This document shows, one piece after another, positions 36,212 to 44,937 of a DNA stretch of 64,000 bases. The DNA comes from Chloroflexota bacterium. Its GTDB lineage: Bacteria; Chloroflexota; Anaerolineae; Anaerolineales; Anaerolineaceae. The notes beneath the pieces are model-generated. The model saw nothing but the letters and a program-made list of their open reading frames with translations. It was not told the origin of the DNA and did not search any database. Where the stretch lies: assembly GCA_023381565.1 (NCBI GenBank), contig JAMCRR010000035.1:25034-89033 (forward strand). The letters run 5' to 3'. Position numbers and translations under genes: made by a program. How positions within the stretch are numbered: position 1 is the first letter of the stretch; every line of letters starts with the position of its first letter.

Positions 36212-36318
36212 CACAGCGTGCACTGGACGGAGGGGTACGGAACGAGGCTTTTCAAGTTTTTTCTGCTACCAAACGGAGTCCACGCCCGCCCCGCCGCCAG
36301 TAACGCACACCGTTAGGC
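36206..36318 (+). repeat. attC-like recombination site 2
   Basis: Starts GGTTAACACAGCGTGCACTG and ends CAGTAACGCACACCGTTAGG(C). The R' box GTTAGGC at 36312-36318 is a perfect GTTRRRY. ACTGGACGGAGGGG pairs imperfectly with CGCCCCGCCGCCAGT. This is the clearest of the four sites. Confidence 0.8.
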
Positions 36319-36346
36319 GCTATTCTCAAAGTGGAAGTAAATAACT

Positions 36347-37114
36347 ATGGCACGCAGTTTGATAGCAATTCAGGTTAATCGACTTCATTTAGCATTTCTA
36401 AACAGAATTGATGACACGCATATATTCGCACAGCAATCTATTCCTTTGCTTGAGACATATCAGGGTGAACTCACTGACTCGAATAGCAAAGAACATCATC
36501 GCTATATCGTTCCGAAAGTTAAATCTCGCGGCGGAATACCTCAAAAAAGGTCTGATAGAGACCTAAAAGAGATTTATGACAGATTTATACGTCGAGAACT
36601 ATATGAGAACTTTATAGTCACGGCTGTTTCCCAATTCGAATCATATTTATTCGAAGTTCTCCGCATAGTAATTACAGTGTATCCTCAAAAATTAGCGCTA
36701 AACATCAAAGGAACCGAGTCCAAGCGCGACATTCCATTGGAATTTTTGTTGAATGCAAAAAGTCTTAGCGAAGTAATAACTCAAATAGTTGATCGGCGAT
36801 TAAACGAATTGTCTTATGCTTCTCCAAAAGAGTATTTAGAATACTTAGGAAAAATAATTGGCATTGACAATACTGATCCAGCCTTCCTTGACTACATAGA
36901 AATAAAGGCGACCCGAGATCTAGTGATTCACAACTCTGGCATCATTAATCAGATATACTTATCGAAAGTGGGTGATAAGAAGAGGGGTGTAACTGGACAA
37001 TCAATCATGATAGATGCTGGCTATTTCGACCATTGCATGGCTACACTAAAACGCTTATCGGGAATCATTCAAAGGGATATAACTGAATCATTTACGAAAA
37101 ATAGCCATTCATAA
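36347..37114 (+). CDS. Cassette 3: HEPN-like protein
   Basis: A 255-residue helical protein. Near residue 190, IEIKATRDLVIHNSGIINQ has R-x4-H followed by N, the catalytic signature of HEPN RNases (as in RiboL-PSP/MAE_28990-type proteins). The middle SQFESYLFEVLRIVI helix is typical of the same group. Such proteins are common as toxins or abortive-infection effectors. No partner nucleotidyltransferase (MNT) gene is next to it. Base composition is AT-rich. Confidence 0.68.
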   Translation: MARSLIAIQVNRLHLAFLNRIDDTHIFAQQSIPLLETYQGELTDSNSKEHHRYIVPKVKSRGGIPQKRSDRDLKEIYDRFIRRELYENFIVTAVSQFESYLFEVLRIVITVYPQKLALNIKGTESKRDIPLEFLLNAKSLSEVITQIVDRRLNELSYASPKEYLEYLGKIIGIDNTDPAFLDYIEIKATRDLVIHNSGIINQIYLSKVGDKKRGVTGQSIMIDAGYFDHCMATLKRLSGIIQRDITESFTKNSHS

Positions 37115-37136
37115 CGCTTTTAAAAATCAAATTAGC

Positions 37137-37266
37137 CCCCAACACCGGCTCCAGCGGACAGCGGCTCCGCCGCTTCTTTGCAGGCGTGGCTTGCCAGCAG
37201 TTGTGTTTTATAATGAAAAAGACATCTTGCCAGAATCGCCGCTGCTGGTGAGCCAATCCGTTAGCC
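37137..37266 (+). repeat. attC-like recombination site 3 (different family)
   Basis: From CCCCAACACCGGCTCCAGCG to GCCAATCCGTTAGCC. GGCTCCAGCGG pairs with CCGCTGCTGGTGAGCC; an inner dyad surrounds GGCTCCGCCGC. The R' box GTTAGCC has one mismatch to GTTRRRY. The sequence is unlike sites 1, 2 and 4, as expected when cassettes come from different sources. Confidence 0.6.
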
Positions 37267-37302
37267 CGTTCCTTGCAAATAATATGGGACTAAAAATGCA
37301 CA

Positions 37303-38250
37303 ATGAAGTTAAGCCAAATTTTTGATGTCTTTTCAAAGCGAAGTAAGCAAGAAGTCGAGCCTTTTGTTCGTAATGCCCCAACGACTTTGCGAAATAAGAT
37401 TCTGCTATATTGCCGAGATGTATTCAGCAATAGCCGAAGCAATTTTGGTAGCGGAGATTATACAGGCGAATTTTGGAATGAAATTCACCAAATACTACTT
37501 TATCGTCATGGTAAATTTCAACTATCAAATGGAAATCCCCAATCACAAGCAGAAGATGCAATAAACTTTCTACTGACTTGTAAGGATGAAGAATTTTTCG
37601 ATTTTATCGAATACATTTTCAAGGTCAAATGTCTATTTCATGTTTCGACTGAAGAAAATGTGCTAGTCACTGAAATTAACGAGTTGTTTGCATCTGAAAA
37701 TATTGGATATGAACTTACTGAAATCGTTAAAGAAGAAGTTGTCGAACCAGTAAATGAATATCCCTTTTTCGGTAAAGAACAGAGAGTGATTAAGACAATT
37801 GCATACCCACAGGTAATTAGCAAAGATGATCAAGTTATTCATACCACAACTATTATGCCCGCTTTAAATTTACTCAGTGAGCCAAAATACAAAACGGCTA
37901 ATCAAGAATATTTGGAAGCACTAGAAGATTATCGCAAAGGCGATTACGGCAATTGCCTAACTAAATGCGGTAGTGCATTTGAAAGTATTATGAAAATAAT
38001 TTGCGAGAGCAAGAAATGGCAATACAAGCAAACTGATACGGCGTCTATATTGTTAACCATAATAATCAATAAAAGTGGGCTTGAATCGTTTTTCGAGCAA
38101 CCCTTAATAATTATTGCCACACTACGCAATAGGCTCAGTAAGTCTCACGGAGCAGGCGTCGTTCCTAAAGTAGTTACTCAAAATTATGCGCGATATGCGC
38201 TCAATTCAACTGCGGCAGCTATTGTGTTTCTTGTGAATGAAACAAAATGA
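37303..38250 (+). CDS. Cassette 4: AbiJ/Abi_C-like abortive-infection protein
   Basis: A 315-residue protein. The N-terminus (FDVFSKRSKQEVEPF, TTLRNKILLYCRDVF) resembles AbiJ N-terminal domains, and the C-terminal half (YRKGDYGNCLTKCGSAFES, then ATLRNRLSKSHGAG, then YALNSTAAAIVFLVNE) matches the Abi_C-like helical domain with an R...H pair like HEPN. These proteins are associated with phage abortive infection. The ribosome site is weak. An attC-like site follows after 18 bases. Confidence 0.7.
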   Translation: MKLSQIFDVFSKRSKQEVEPFVRNAPTTLRNKILLYCRDVFSNSRSNFGSGDYTGEFWNEIHQILLYRHGKFQLSNGNPQSQAEDAINFLLTCKDEEFFDFIEYIFKVKCLFHVSTEENVLVTEINELFASENIGYELTEIVKEEVVEPVNEYPFFGKEQRVIKTIAYPQVISKDDQVIHTTTIMPALNLLSEPKYKTANQEYLEALEDYRKGDYGNCLTKCGSAFESIMKIICESKKWQYKQTDTASILLTIIINKSGLESFFEQPLIIIATLRNRLSKSHGAGVVPKVVTQNYARYALNSTAAAIVFLVNETK

Positions 38251-38268
38251 GTCGTCAAGTCAAAAACG

Positions 38269-38397
38269 GGCTAACAAAGCGTGCACTTGACAGGTGGGAT
38301 TCTGCCGCATTTTCAGGCATTTTTCTGGCTTCAAGTTTTTCCTAGTCCCGAACATTGTCCACGCCCACCCACCTGCCAGTAAAGTAAACCTTTAGGC
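38269..38397 (+). repeat. attC-like recombination site 4
   Basis: Starts GGCTAACAAAGCGTGCACTT and ends AGTAAACCTTTAGGC. ACTTGACAGGTGGG pairs with CCCACCTGCCAGTAAAGT. The middle (TTTTCAGGCATTTTTCTGGC...GTCCACGCC) is nearly identical to that of site 1, showing a shared attC family. Confidence 0.75.
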
Positions 38398-38539
38398 GAA
38401 TTATTTTGTATCATCACCATTACCTCGGACGCTAACGCTTATCAAAAAATGACCTGACAGAGGGGGTAAAATGAGATTGTCGAATTCACATAGTTCAATG
38501 CGAATAGTAATTTTATTGCTTATCTAAAAGTAGTTTCCG

Positions 38540-38899
38540 ATGGCAAAGAAAATCGTAATTCCCGAGAAATATCGGATTTGGATCGAAGTGCGCAGGCGAT
38601 ACCATCTTTCCGATGCGCAGATCCAGATGGCAAGAGAATTGGGGCTCAATCCACACAAACTCGGAAAAATAGTGAACGAAAAACAAGAGCCTTGGAAGAA
38701 TCCCCTGCCCCAGTTTATCGAAGAGATTTATTTCAAACGGTTCCATAAAAGCCAACCGGAAGTCGTTCAAAGCTTAGAAGAGATGATTCGGGCCCACCAA
38801 GAAAAGAATGCAGAGAAGAAAGCCCGTAAATCAGAGATTAAGGACAAATCAACCAGCAGCGAAACTGATAGTTCCTCTACTGAACAAGCGAAGTTGTGA
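38540..38899 (+). CDS. Conserved hypothetical protein after the array
   Basis: A 119-residue basic protein: VIPEKYRIWIEVRRRYHLSD, MARELGLNPHKLGKIV, EPWKNPLPQFIEEIYFKRF, then a Lys/Glu/Ser-rich disordered tail. The middle resembles an HTH-like module. Similar short proteins are widespread in environmental bacteria, function unknown. It has no obvious ribosome site and no attC after it, so it may be the last, truncated cassette or simply an element gene. Confidence 0.65.
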   Translation: MAKKIVIPEKYRIWIEVRRRYHLSDAQIQMARELGLNPHKLGKIVNEKQEPWKNPLPQFIEEIYFKRFHKSQPEVVQSLEEMIRAHQEKNAEKKARKSEIKDKSTSSETDSSSTEQAKL

Positions 38900-38933
38900 A
38901 GGATACAAAAAGAACTGCCAGACTTATAGCATT

Positions 38934-38968
38934 GGCTTCCTGAAGACTCGTTAAATCTTCAGGAAGCC
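38934..38968. terminator. Bidirectional terminator hairpin
   Basis: GGCTTCCTGAAGA (38934-38946) pairs perfectly with TCTTCAGGAAGCC (38956-38968), followed by TATTTATT. It lies between the convergent genes ending at 38899 and 39000. Confidence 0.85.
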
Positions 38969-38999
38969 TATTTATTCGGTCATAGACTCTCTACATTTC

Positions 39000-41900
39000 T
39001 TACTCCTCTCCCCATATGGATAATTGACCAGGGAAAGCAAGGGAACTGTGCTTTTCCATTCTTCCACTCGCAGGTCTTACGCCTCCTATCGAATGCTTCC
39101 GCAGCCACTCTTCCCAGGTTTGGGATGCCGGAAGAACTGGCACCATAAGCGGGCTGGTTTCGGTCGGGCAGCCAAGCGGAGAGTTCGAGACTTGCATCTC
39201 ATCGGCAAACAACGTTTGCAGATCGGCCAGCTTTGTGCCTTTGAGTACATCCCTGGCTAACTCCGTCAAGAAGTCGCCGTCGTCCGCCGGGACGATTGCG
39301 CCGCCCACCTCATCGCCGAACAGTAGCTGGGCGGCTTTCATCTTGCGGCCTATCAGCGAGAGGGCTTTGGCCTCCATCGTGGAGGAGTAGATCGAGAAGA
39401 CAGCTTTGACCGGTTGAGATTGTCCAAGCCGCCAAACGCGCCTGAGGCTTTGCCATAATGTGTACAACGAATACTCGATCTCGAAGTACACCACCGTCGA
39501 GAAAAGAACCAGATCCAACCCTGTTTCCACAAGCCGAGGGTTACAGATCAAGGCGTCGATGGTATTGACCCGTTTGAGGATCCAATCTTCACGCTTGCGC
39601 GGGTCGATGTTTCCGCCCAGGATCGCCACCCGCAGGCCAGCTGATTGCAGTGGCATTTGGACGCGGTCCTGAATGTCGCGAGTGCCTGTCTGTCGAACGT
39701 AGACCAGCACCTTACGCCCCTGCTGCTTTTCTGTTCGGCAAAAGCTGGCCAGCCAGTCCTCTTTCGGTAGCCACTTGTGCCCATTTGGATTGATGGCTGG
39801 CAACTCCATTAGCGGGGCCTTTCGTATTGCGCTGCCATCTTCTCCATCGACTTCATCCACCATCACGACCTCATCCCGGAAGGCCGAATTCGGTCTTGCC
39901 AGGCTCCACTGCAGCCAGGTGGAGAGATAACGGCTGGATTGGATGGCCAGCTGCTTGAGGCTGCTGTCCATGCTTTGGTACTGCTGCCCCTGATCGTCCA
40001 GCATTTCCAGGGTGACGACTTCTTCCTTGTACGCTGGCAGCGCCAGGTTCAAGTCTTTCAGGCTGAGAAAGATGGTTGTATCCAGCAGCCGGCTGACGAT
40101 GGCCGGGCTGATGCCCGGCTGCTCTTTGGCCTGGTTGCGGTATCGCCGGTTGCCCGTGAACACGCCATCTTCGTCGGCATCTTCGTTCTTTCTTCTGCGG
40201 CGAGTGGTTTCCAGCACCCCGTACAGCCGGGCCCAGCGTTTCTCATCGTGAAAGGCAAAATCGCGCCGGACGTCGTGGTTCAGGCGGTGGAGCAGCCAGA
40301 ATATCGACGTGCTTTTTCCACCGAAGAACGTACCAGTGAGGGTCAGGGTCCATTTGGCAGCCGTAACTAGCTGGTGAAAGGCCACACCCCGGTCAGAGGA
40401 CTTGGACTTGAACTGGTGGACTTCATCTCCAATGAGCAGCTTGAATCCGCCAGCGGCATGTTTGGCGATGTATTCGGCGATGCTGTGGCGGCGAGCGCCG
40501 TTGAATTCGAACAATGGTGTTCCACAGGTTCGTGTGCCCCAGATCGAATCGCCATTTTCATCACGTTTGATCCTGCCATTTGCATCCAGCTGCCAACCGG
40601 GTAACTGGCCGCGGCAGAACTGGCGTTTCTCGACCAGCTCACTCAGGTCGGTCACCGGGACGATGGTCCCATCCATCTCGCTACTGATAATCTGCCCGCA
40701 GTTTGGGCAGGCGCAGGCGTCAACCAAATGATTGGTCAGAGGATGCCTGGCCTTACGCCGGATCACGGCCGGCTGCCAACCAGCCCCGAACTTGGCCGAA
40801 GTGTGGGCAACAACCGCCACCCATTTGGGTAGTAAATTGCTGTTTTGAATGGCAGATTCGCAGGTTTCGGTATATTGATTCAGAAAGGTTCTTACATCAT
40901 TCGCATCAAACGCTTCATCCGTGTTCCTTCCAATTCGCCGCAACTCACGTGCATGTGCGCCCGGGATCGTTTCTTCAATCTCCCGGATCCATTTAGGTAC
41001 CAGGTGTGGAGGGCAGATGATCAAAGCCGGGTAAGCATTCAGCAGCTCGATCACGGCCGCGCCGATGATCGATTTTCCAAGTCCCATCTCCCCTTGCAGG
41101 TTGCCCACGCCGTTCTTGCGGATCGAACGGGCCATAGCTACGGCTGCATGCCGTTGGGCCGGGAGCAACCCGGATCGATCCTGGCCGGGTAAGGGCTTGC
41201 GCCCTGCCCCCAGGGTATCCAGAATTGCGATTTCCTCCGGGGTAGGGTCCAGGTTGTAGAGCGGCTGGTAGGTTTCCAGGACATGAGCTGCGATTTTCTC
41301 GCCGTGGGCTTTCATGAAATCCGACAGCCCCTTCACGTCCTGGATCACCTGGATGCGATCCTGCATAAGGACTGCAACCGTTGTGACGAATTTGTCTTTA
41401 TACGTCTCAACGACTGTCCCAGCATCCTGCGGGTCAGGGTGTTCGCTTTTTTCGACCACCTTGACTACCCGCCCTTTGATGAGCATTGGATGGCTGTCTT
41501 CGTCGGTGAGCTTCACTGTTCCCATCATGCCCGAGGCCATGAGCATCGCAATATGGCCTTTCTTGAGCGGCATGACCGGCTGGGTGAGCTGCACCAGACC
41601 GCGGGTTGGATGGATCAGATCCAGCCACTCTGCAGTTCGTTGAACACCCGCTTCAACTGTGGCTTCGACTATTTCCTCCGGTTCCCAATCTGTGCGCTTG
41701 AAGACGATCGGTTTATCATTTGCGCCCCGCAAAGGAGCGGGGAGCAGTTCGTAGACCGGTTCTTCAGCAGGCTGGATTGGTTCAAGATCGGTGGTCGCTA
41801 GGGCTTGCAAGGAGAAAACCTCTTCGTCGATAGGTGGCTGGTAGGTTTTCCGCTTGTAGGCGAAAACCACCACCTGGTTGAATTTCTCGAATCGCCCATC

Positions 41901-42383
41901 CGGAAATCGGAAGATGGAAAGGGTTTCGAAACGCCCGGCCAGCAAGCGGGCGACCTCGACCATCCCCAGGATCTTCTGCGGGACGATGTATGTTAGCAGT
42001 CCACCACGTACAAGCTTGGGCGTAGTCGTCTTGAGAAATTCCCATTCCAGGCGCTTTTGGTTATCGAAACGGTCAAATTCGTATGGAGGGTTGAGATACA
42101 GCCAGGAAACGCTTTCGTCGGTCAGAACGCAGGTCTGCCAGGGAGCCTGGAAGACCTTGTCCATCACCTGTTGAGCTTTCTCAGCCCGTTCCGGGGAGAG
42201 TTCAACTCCCCAGGTTTCGCAGTTAAGCGCTTTACCCAGGGCTGCGGCAGCTCTGCCTTCTCCTGCGCAAGAATCAAATAACAGCCCTTTTTCGACGGGC
42301 GGCTTCATGTAGGTCTGGATGATCTCGACCACCGGATCATCGGTGGGGTAGTACCCCATTCTTTCGATTGCAGGGGGTCGCAT
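39000..42383 (-). CDS. N6-methyltransferase-like/SNF2 helicase fusion protein
   Basis: A 1127-residue protein. The N-terminal quarter is a class I methyltransferase fold: LFDSCAGEGRAAAALGK (SAM motif I, about residue 36) and LYLNPPYEFDRF (NPPY at 98-101), as in DNA adenine methylases and DUF6094. From about residue 400 a superfamily 2 helicase follows: LPAQRHAAVAMARS, Walker A LQGEMGLGKSIIG (about 431-438), a DEAH box as IGDEVHQFKS, and C-terminal motifs CNPRLVETGLDL and LRRVWRLGQSQPV typical of SNF2-like enzymes. A Cys-rich insert (ACPNCGQII...) may bind zinc. The start at 42383 has AAAGGAG. Such fusions occur in plasmids and integrated elements; a role in replication, anti-restriction or defence is possible. 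Confidence 0.85.
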   Translation of the reverse strand: MRPPAIERMGYYPTDDPVVEIIQTYMKPPVEKGLLFDSCAGEGRAAAALGKALNCETWGVELSPERAEKAQQVMDKVFQAPWQTCVLTDESVSWLYLNPPYEFDRFDNQKRLEWEFLKTTTPKLVRGGLLTYIVPQKILGMVEVARLLAGRFETLSIFRFPDGRFEKFNQVVVFAYKRKTYQPPIDEEVFSLQALATTDLEPIQPAEEPVYELLPAPLRGANDKPIVFKRTDWEPEEIVEATVEAGVQRTAEWLDLIHPTRGLVQLTQPVMPLKKGHIAMLMASGMMGTVKLTDEDSHPMLIKGRVVKVVEKSEHPDPQDAGTVVETYKDKFVTTVAVLMQDRIQVIQDVKGLSDFMKAHGEKIAAHVLETYQPLYNLDPTPEEIAILDTLGAGRKPLPGQDRSGLLPAQRHAAVAMARSIRKNGVGNLQGEMGLGKSIIGAAVIELLNAYPALIICPPHLVPKWIREIEETIPGAHARELRRIGRNTDEAFDANDVRTFLNQYTETCESAIQNSNLLPKWVAVVAHTSAKFGAGWQPAVIRRKARHPLTNHLVDACACPNCGQIISSEMDGTIVPVTDLSELVEKRQFCRGQLPGWQLDANGRIKRDENGDSIWGTRTCGTPLFEFNGARRHSIAEYIAKHAAGGFKLLIGDEVHQFKSKSSDRGVAFHQLVTAAKWTLTLTGTFFGGKSTSIFWLLHRLNHDVRRDFAFHDEKRWARLYGVLETTRRRRKNEDADEDGVFTGNRRYRNQAKEQPGISPAIVSRLLDTTIFLSLKDLNLALPAYKEEVVTLEMLDDQGQQYQSMDSSLKQLAIQSSRYLSTWLQWSLARPNSAFRDEVVMVDEVDGEDGSAIRKAPLMELPAINPNGHKWLPKEDWLASFCRTEKQQGRKVLVYVRQTGTRDIQDRVQMPLQSAGLRVAILGGNIDPRKREDWILKRVNTIDALICNPRLVETGLDLVLFSTVVYFEIEYSLYTLWQSLRRVWRLGQSQPVKAVFSIYSSTMEAKALSLIGRKMKAAQLLFGDEVGGAIVPADDGDFLTELARDVLKGTKLADLQTLFADEMQVSNSPLGCPTETSPLMVPVLPASQTWEEWLRKHSIGGVRPASGRMEKHSSLAFPGQLSIWGEE

Positions 42384-42390
42384 GTTTGGC

Positions 42391-42480
42391 TCCTTTGAGG
42401 GACATAAATAATCCCCGAAGGAGCCGCATTTCACCCCCACGAGGGGAGTGAAGTGCGCCCCTCCGGGGTGATTGGGTCGA
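42391..42480 (-). promoter_or_regulatory. GC-rich hairpin leader before the helicase fusion
   Basis: On the minus strand, CACCCCGGAGGGGCGCAC...CCCCTCGTGGGGGTG can fold in several ways into strong stems between the upstream gene's stop and the AAAGGAG of the helicase gene. A similar hairpin lies before the RadC-like gene near 45665-45728. Confidence 0.45.
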
Positions 42481-42496
42481 TATTTTTCTTTTCAGG

Positions 42497-43564
42497 TCAG
42501 GCGGTCAGGGAGATTTCCTCCTGCTTCAGCAGATCGGTCAGCAGTTCTTGCCAGTCCGCCTGCAGGTCGATCCTGGCTCCCAGGATGCAGTCGCCGCCGG
42601 TCGTCAGGTTCTGGACGAAGCTACGATTGCTGGCTTGTTTCCAGAGGGCAGCCGCCCACTCGTCCAGGATCGGAATCTCCAGCGCTTCCTTGAGCCGCTC
42701 CACAAGCAGACGGATCAGTTCATTCTCAGCGTCCGGTGTTCCTCTGTATACCAAGACATAGTCCGCCTGGTCATCTGGTTCCCACTTTCCGGGCAGCGCC
42801 AGCCGTGAGACAAAGCCAGCGTGGTGGCTAGTGTACTCCGGCATAGGCTGCCAGGCCTGTTCGTATTTGTCGATGGGATTGAGCAAGACGTCACCCACCC
42901 CATCCTGAACCAGCTGGAGCGATTTACCGGCCATCAGAGTCACCTTGAGCGACTCCAGGCTGGTCTTGTAGCCGACCAGCCCGACGTAGACCAGGTTGTG
43001 ATCGCTGTCATAGGCATAGCCAGTTATGTGCGCCAGGGCCTGCCCGTTGCGCAACCGGGGCACAGCATCCGCAAAAAGCCTGTTTTCTGGTCTGGTTTGG
43101 CCATCCTCTTTTGAGGTGATTTTCCAGATGACAATCCCGGCATTCACACGCGCCAGCTCTTCATTCAGTTCACGCAAGACTTCGTAAAGCCCTTTCCATG
43201 TCTGGACGCCGGTGAAGGTGAGGTTGAATTCGCTAGATTGGATGTTGATCCGCCTGGTCATGACGTCTAGGACAGCTTCTGCTAGGGATAAAGAATGGTA
43301 ATCAGCCAAGACTGGCGGCAGCCTTTCACCGGATTTTGCAGTGAACAAGTATGCGCCGAGTTCTGAGTCATACTTCAGAAATCCGGCCTTCCCAACGGCA
43401 TAATCGTATGGATAGGCTGCCCGGGTGAGCTCTTGACCGAAATCCTCTCTGGATGGCAACCCGCTACCGTCTTTGTAGGCCGCGATGACGATTTGGCCTT
43501 CTATTTGCCTTTCAATGATGCGGTTGACCGTTTCACGCAGGTATTTATCTTCGTAGGTTTTCAT
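42497..43564 (-). CDS. Hypothetical element protein, 355 residues
   Basis: A soluble protein without signal peptide or membrane helices. No named domain is recognised. It has a regular alpha/beta pattern (EGQIVIAAYKDGSGLPS, NLVYVGLVGYKTSLESL, DYVLVYRGTPDAENEL). The start MKTYEDKYL has AGGAGGACCAC upstream. It sits between the helicase fusion and another unknown protein in the same direction, and probably belongs to the element's maintenance operon. Confidence 0.75.
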   Translation of the reverse strand: MKTYEDKYLRETVNRIIERQIEGQIVIAAYKDGSGLPSREDFGQELTRAAYPYDYAVGKAGFLKYDSELGAYLFTAKSGERLPPVLADYHSLSLAEAVLDVMTRRINIQSSEFNLTFTGVQTWKGLYEVLRELNEELARVNAGIVIWKITSKEDGQTRPENRLFADAVPRLRNGQALAHITGYAYDSDHNLVYVGLVGYKTSLESLKVTLMAGKSLQLVQDGVGDVLLNPIDKYEQAWQPMPEYTSHHAGFVSRLALPGKWEPDDQADYVLVYRGTPDAENELIRLLVERLKEALEIPILDEWAAALWKQASNRSFVQNLTTGGDCILGARIDLQADWQELLTDLLKQEEISLTA

Positions 43565-43588
43565 GTGGTCCTCCTGTATTGGAGCTTT

Positions 43589-44416
43589 TTATTTCCTGGA
43601 CTGGTCATCCAACCAACGAAGGAGGCTTTCGACTGCTTGATGATCCTTCTCCATGCGCTGCTTGACTTCTTCCATCGATGGAACGAACTGCATTTGCTCA
43701 ATGAAGTTCTGCAGCAGGTCTTCGAAATCGTCCAAGGAAAGCAAAACTTGTCCAGCCAGATTCGGTATGACTTCCCATTGACCAGCCACAACGGTTTCTG
43801 CATCGCAGCTTTTTGCTATGTAAGCCTTCCTTTCCTGTAGTTCGATCACCAGGCGGTATTCCGCCGCATCATCGGAAGACCCCATGTTGTATATTGCCAG
43901 GTGGTGGTAGTTCAATTTGTGATGGATGAACGCCAGGTATCCGGCCCAATGACCGGTGAAGGTCACGAAACCGTCGGACACCATGGCTTCATCGCCGGCA
44001 GGTTCCCACCACAAGGCGAGATAGCGGGCATTGCGATTGTTTTCATATCCCACGGCCTGCGCCAGGATTGGCGCAGGCGGCACAGGAATATCCAATTGAG
44101 TGAGTTGTGGGTTCATCGTTCTCCTTAACAAGAAATATTCTTCAAGTGAATAAGTATCCGGGTCAGGGTTCAGATCGTGCTTCTCGGCTTCGATCTCGAC
44201 CCAATCGGTAAGGACTTCCAGCTCCCATTCCGTCATACGCGGCGGAGGAGGAAACCAGTCGCTCCAATCTGATTCAGGTGGAAATTCACTCAAGCATTCC
44301 CGATCGAACGGACCCAGAATGAAATCTTCGAGGGTCAGCCTGGATTCTGACCAGGTCTCTTTAACCTCAGAGTTAGCCAGGCTCCAGTAAACTGCCTGTT
44401 TTTCGTGTAAAAGCAT
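43589..44416 (-). CDS. Hypothetical element protein, 275 residues
   Basis: An acidic soluble protein rich in Trp, Glu and Asp (SDWSDWFPPPPRMTEWELEVL). No known family. The start MLLHEKQAVYW at 44416 is set by GGAGGATCAAAG; the longer frame up to 44491 starts inside the hairpin region. It ends 24 bases before the start of the next gene. Confidence 0.7.
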   Translation of the reverse strand: MLLHEKQAVYWSLANSEVKETWSESRLTLEDFILGPFDRECLSEFPPESDWSDWFPPPPRMTEWELEVLTDWVEIEAEKHDLNPDPDTYSLEEYFLLRRTMNPQLTQLDIPVPPAPILAQAVGYENNRNARYLALWWEPAGDEAMVSDGFVTFTGHWAGYLAFIHHKLNYHHLAIYNMGSSDDAAEYRLVIELQERKAYIAKSCDAETVVAGQWEVIPNLAGQVLLSLDDFEDLLQNFIEQMQFVPSMEEVKQRMEKDHQAVESLLRWLDDQSRK

Positions 44417-44439
44417 CTTTGATCCTCCGTATTTTGAGT

Positions 44440-44477
44440 GATGAGACGCAGGTAGGTTCTCAGTCCTGCGTCTCATC
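44440..44477. terminator. Perfect 13-bp hairpin between two element genes
   Basis: GATGAGACGCAGG (44440-44452) and CCTGCGTCTCATC (44465-44477) pair fully with a 12-base loop. No T-run follows on the minus strand, so it may act as an mRNA end-stabiliser or attenuator rather than a classic terminator. Confidence 0.6.
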
Positions 44478-44487
44478 GAATCATCCA

Positions 44488-44907
44488 TCAATCGTCAAAG
44501 AAATCAGCGGATGCGCCGCCATCGATCCAGTAACCCTCCTCATCACCCAACCGGGTGGCATTTTCGAACTGTTCGGTAAAGACGCCTTCGTCCGGTTCCT
44601 CGCTATCAATGAAACCGCTGTCCAGGTTGGCGAGGCGGACGTGGAAAATCTCTCGCCAGCGCAAGGTATCCTCTTTGTAGAGGGATACTTTCACCTCTTC
44701 AATCAGGTCGATAAGGGTTTCATCGGTCACCTCGGCTGGCTCGATGCCATGGTCGACTAACGCGCGGCTCAGCTCTTTGGCAATCTGCCCCCAGGTGATA
44801 ATGTGGGCTGGCATTTCCATGTTGTAGCCTGCAAGAGCCAGCCGTTTGGCTATATCAAAGCCAACGTTGAGGTATTTTTCTTTTCGATAGGCTGTCATTT
44901 GATCCAT
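44488..44907 (-). CDS. Hypothetical element protein, 139 residues
   Basis: An acidic alpha-helical protein: YLNVGFDIAKRLALAGYN, ITWGQIAKELSRALVDHGI, ending in a run of Asp. No family recognised. AAAGGAAATAAATCT precedes the ATG. Located 30 bases after the RadC-like gene end in the same direction? It lies upstream of the 275-residue protein and downstream of the RadC-like gene, all on the minus strand. Confidence 0.68.
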   Translation of the reverse strand: MDQMTAYRKEKYLNVGFDIAKRLALAGYNMEMPAHIITWGQIAKELSRALVDHGIEPAEVTDETLIDLIEEVKVSLYKEDTLRWREIFHVRLANLDSGFIDSEEPDEGVFTEQFENATRLGDEEGYWIDGGASADFFDD

Positions 44908-44937
44908 AGATTTATTTCCTTTCCATGTTGTAGAGGG

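Noticed and set aside
38471-38527. Short frame of 18 codons after attC site 4 with a ribosome-like AGAGGGGG
   Set aside because: Too short and without a clear role; could be a chance leader peptide.
34057-38997. Integron integrase gene within the cassette region
   Set aside because: No tyrosine-recombinase motifs on either strand; the only recombinase is of the serine type.
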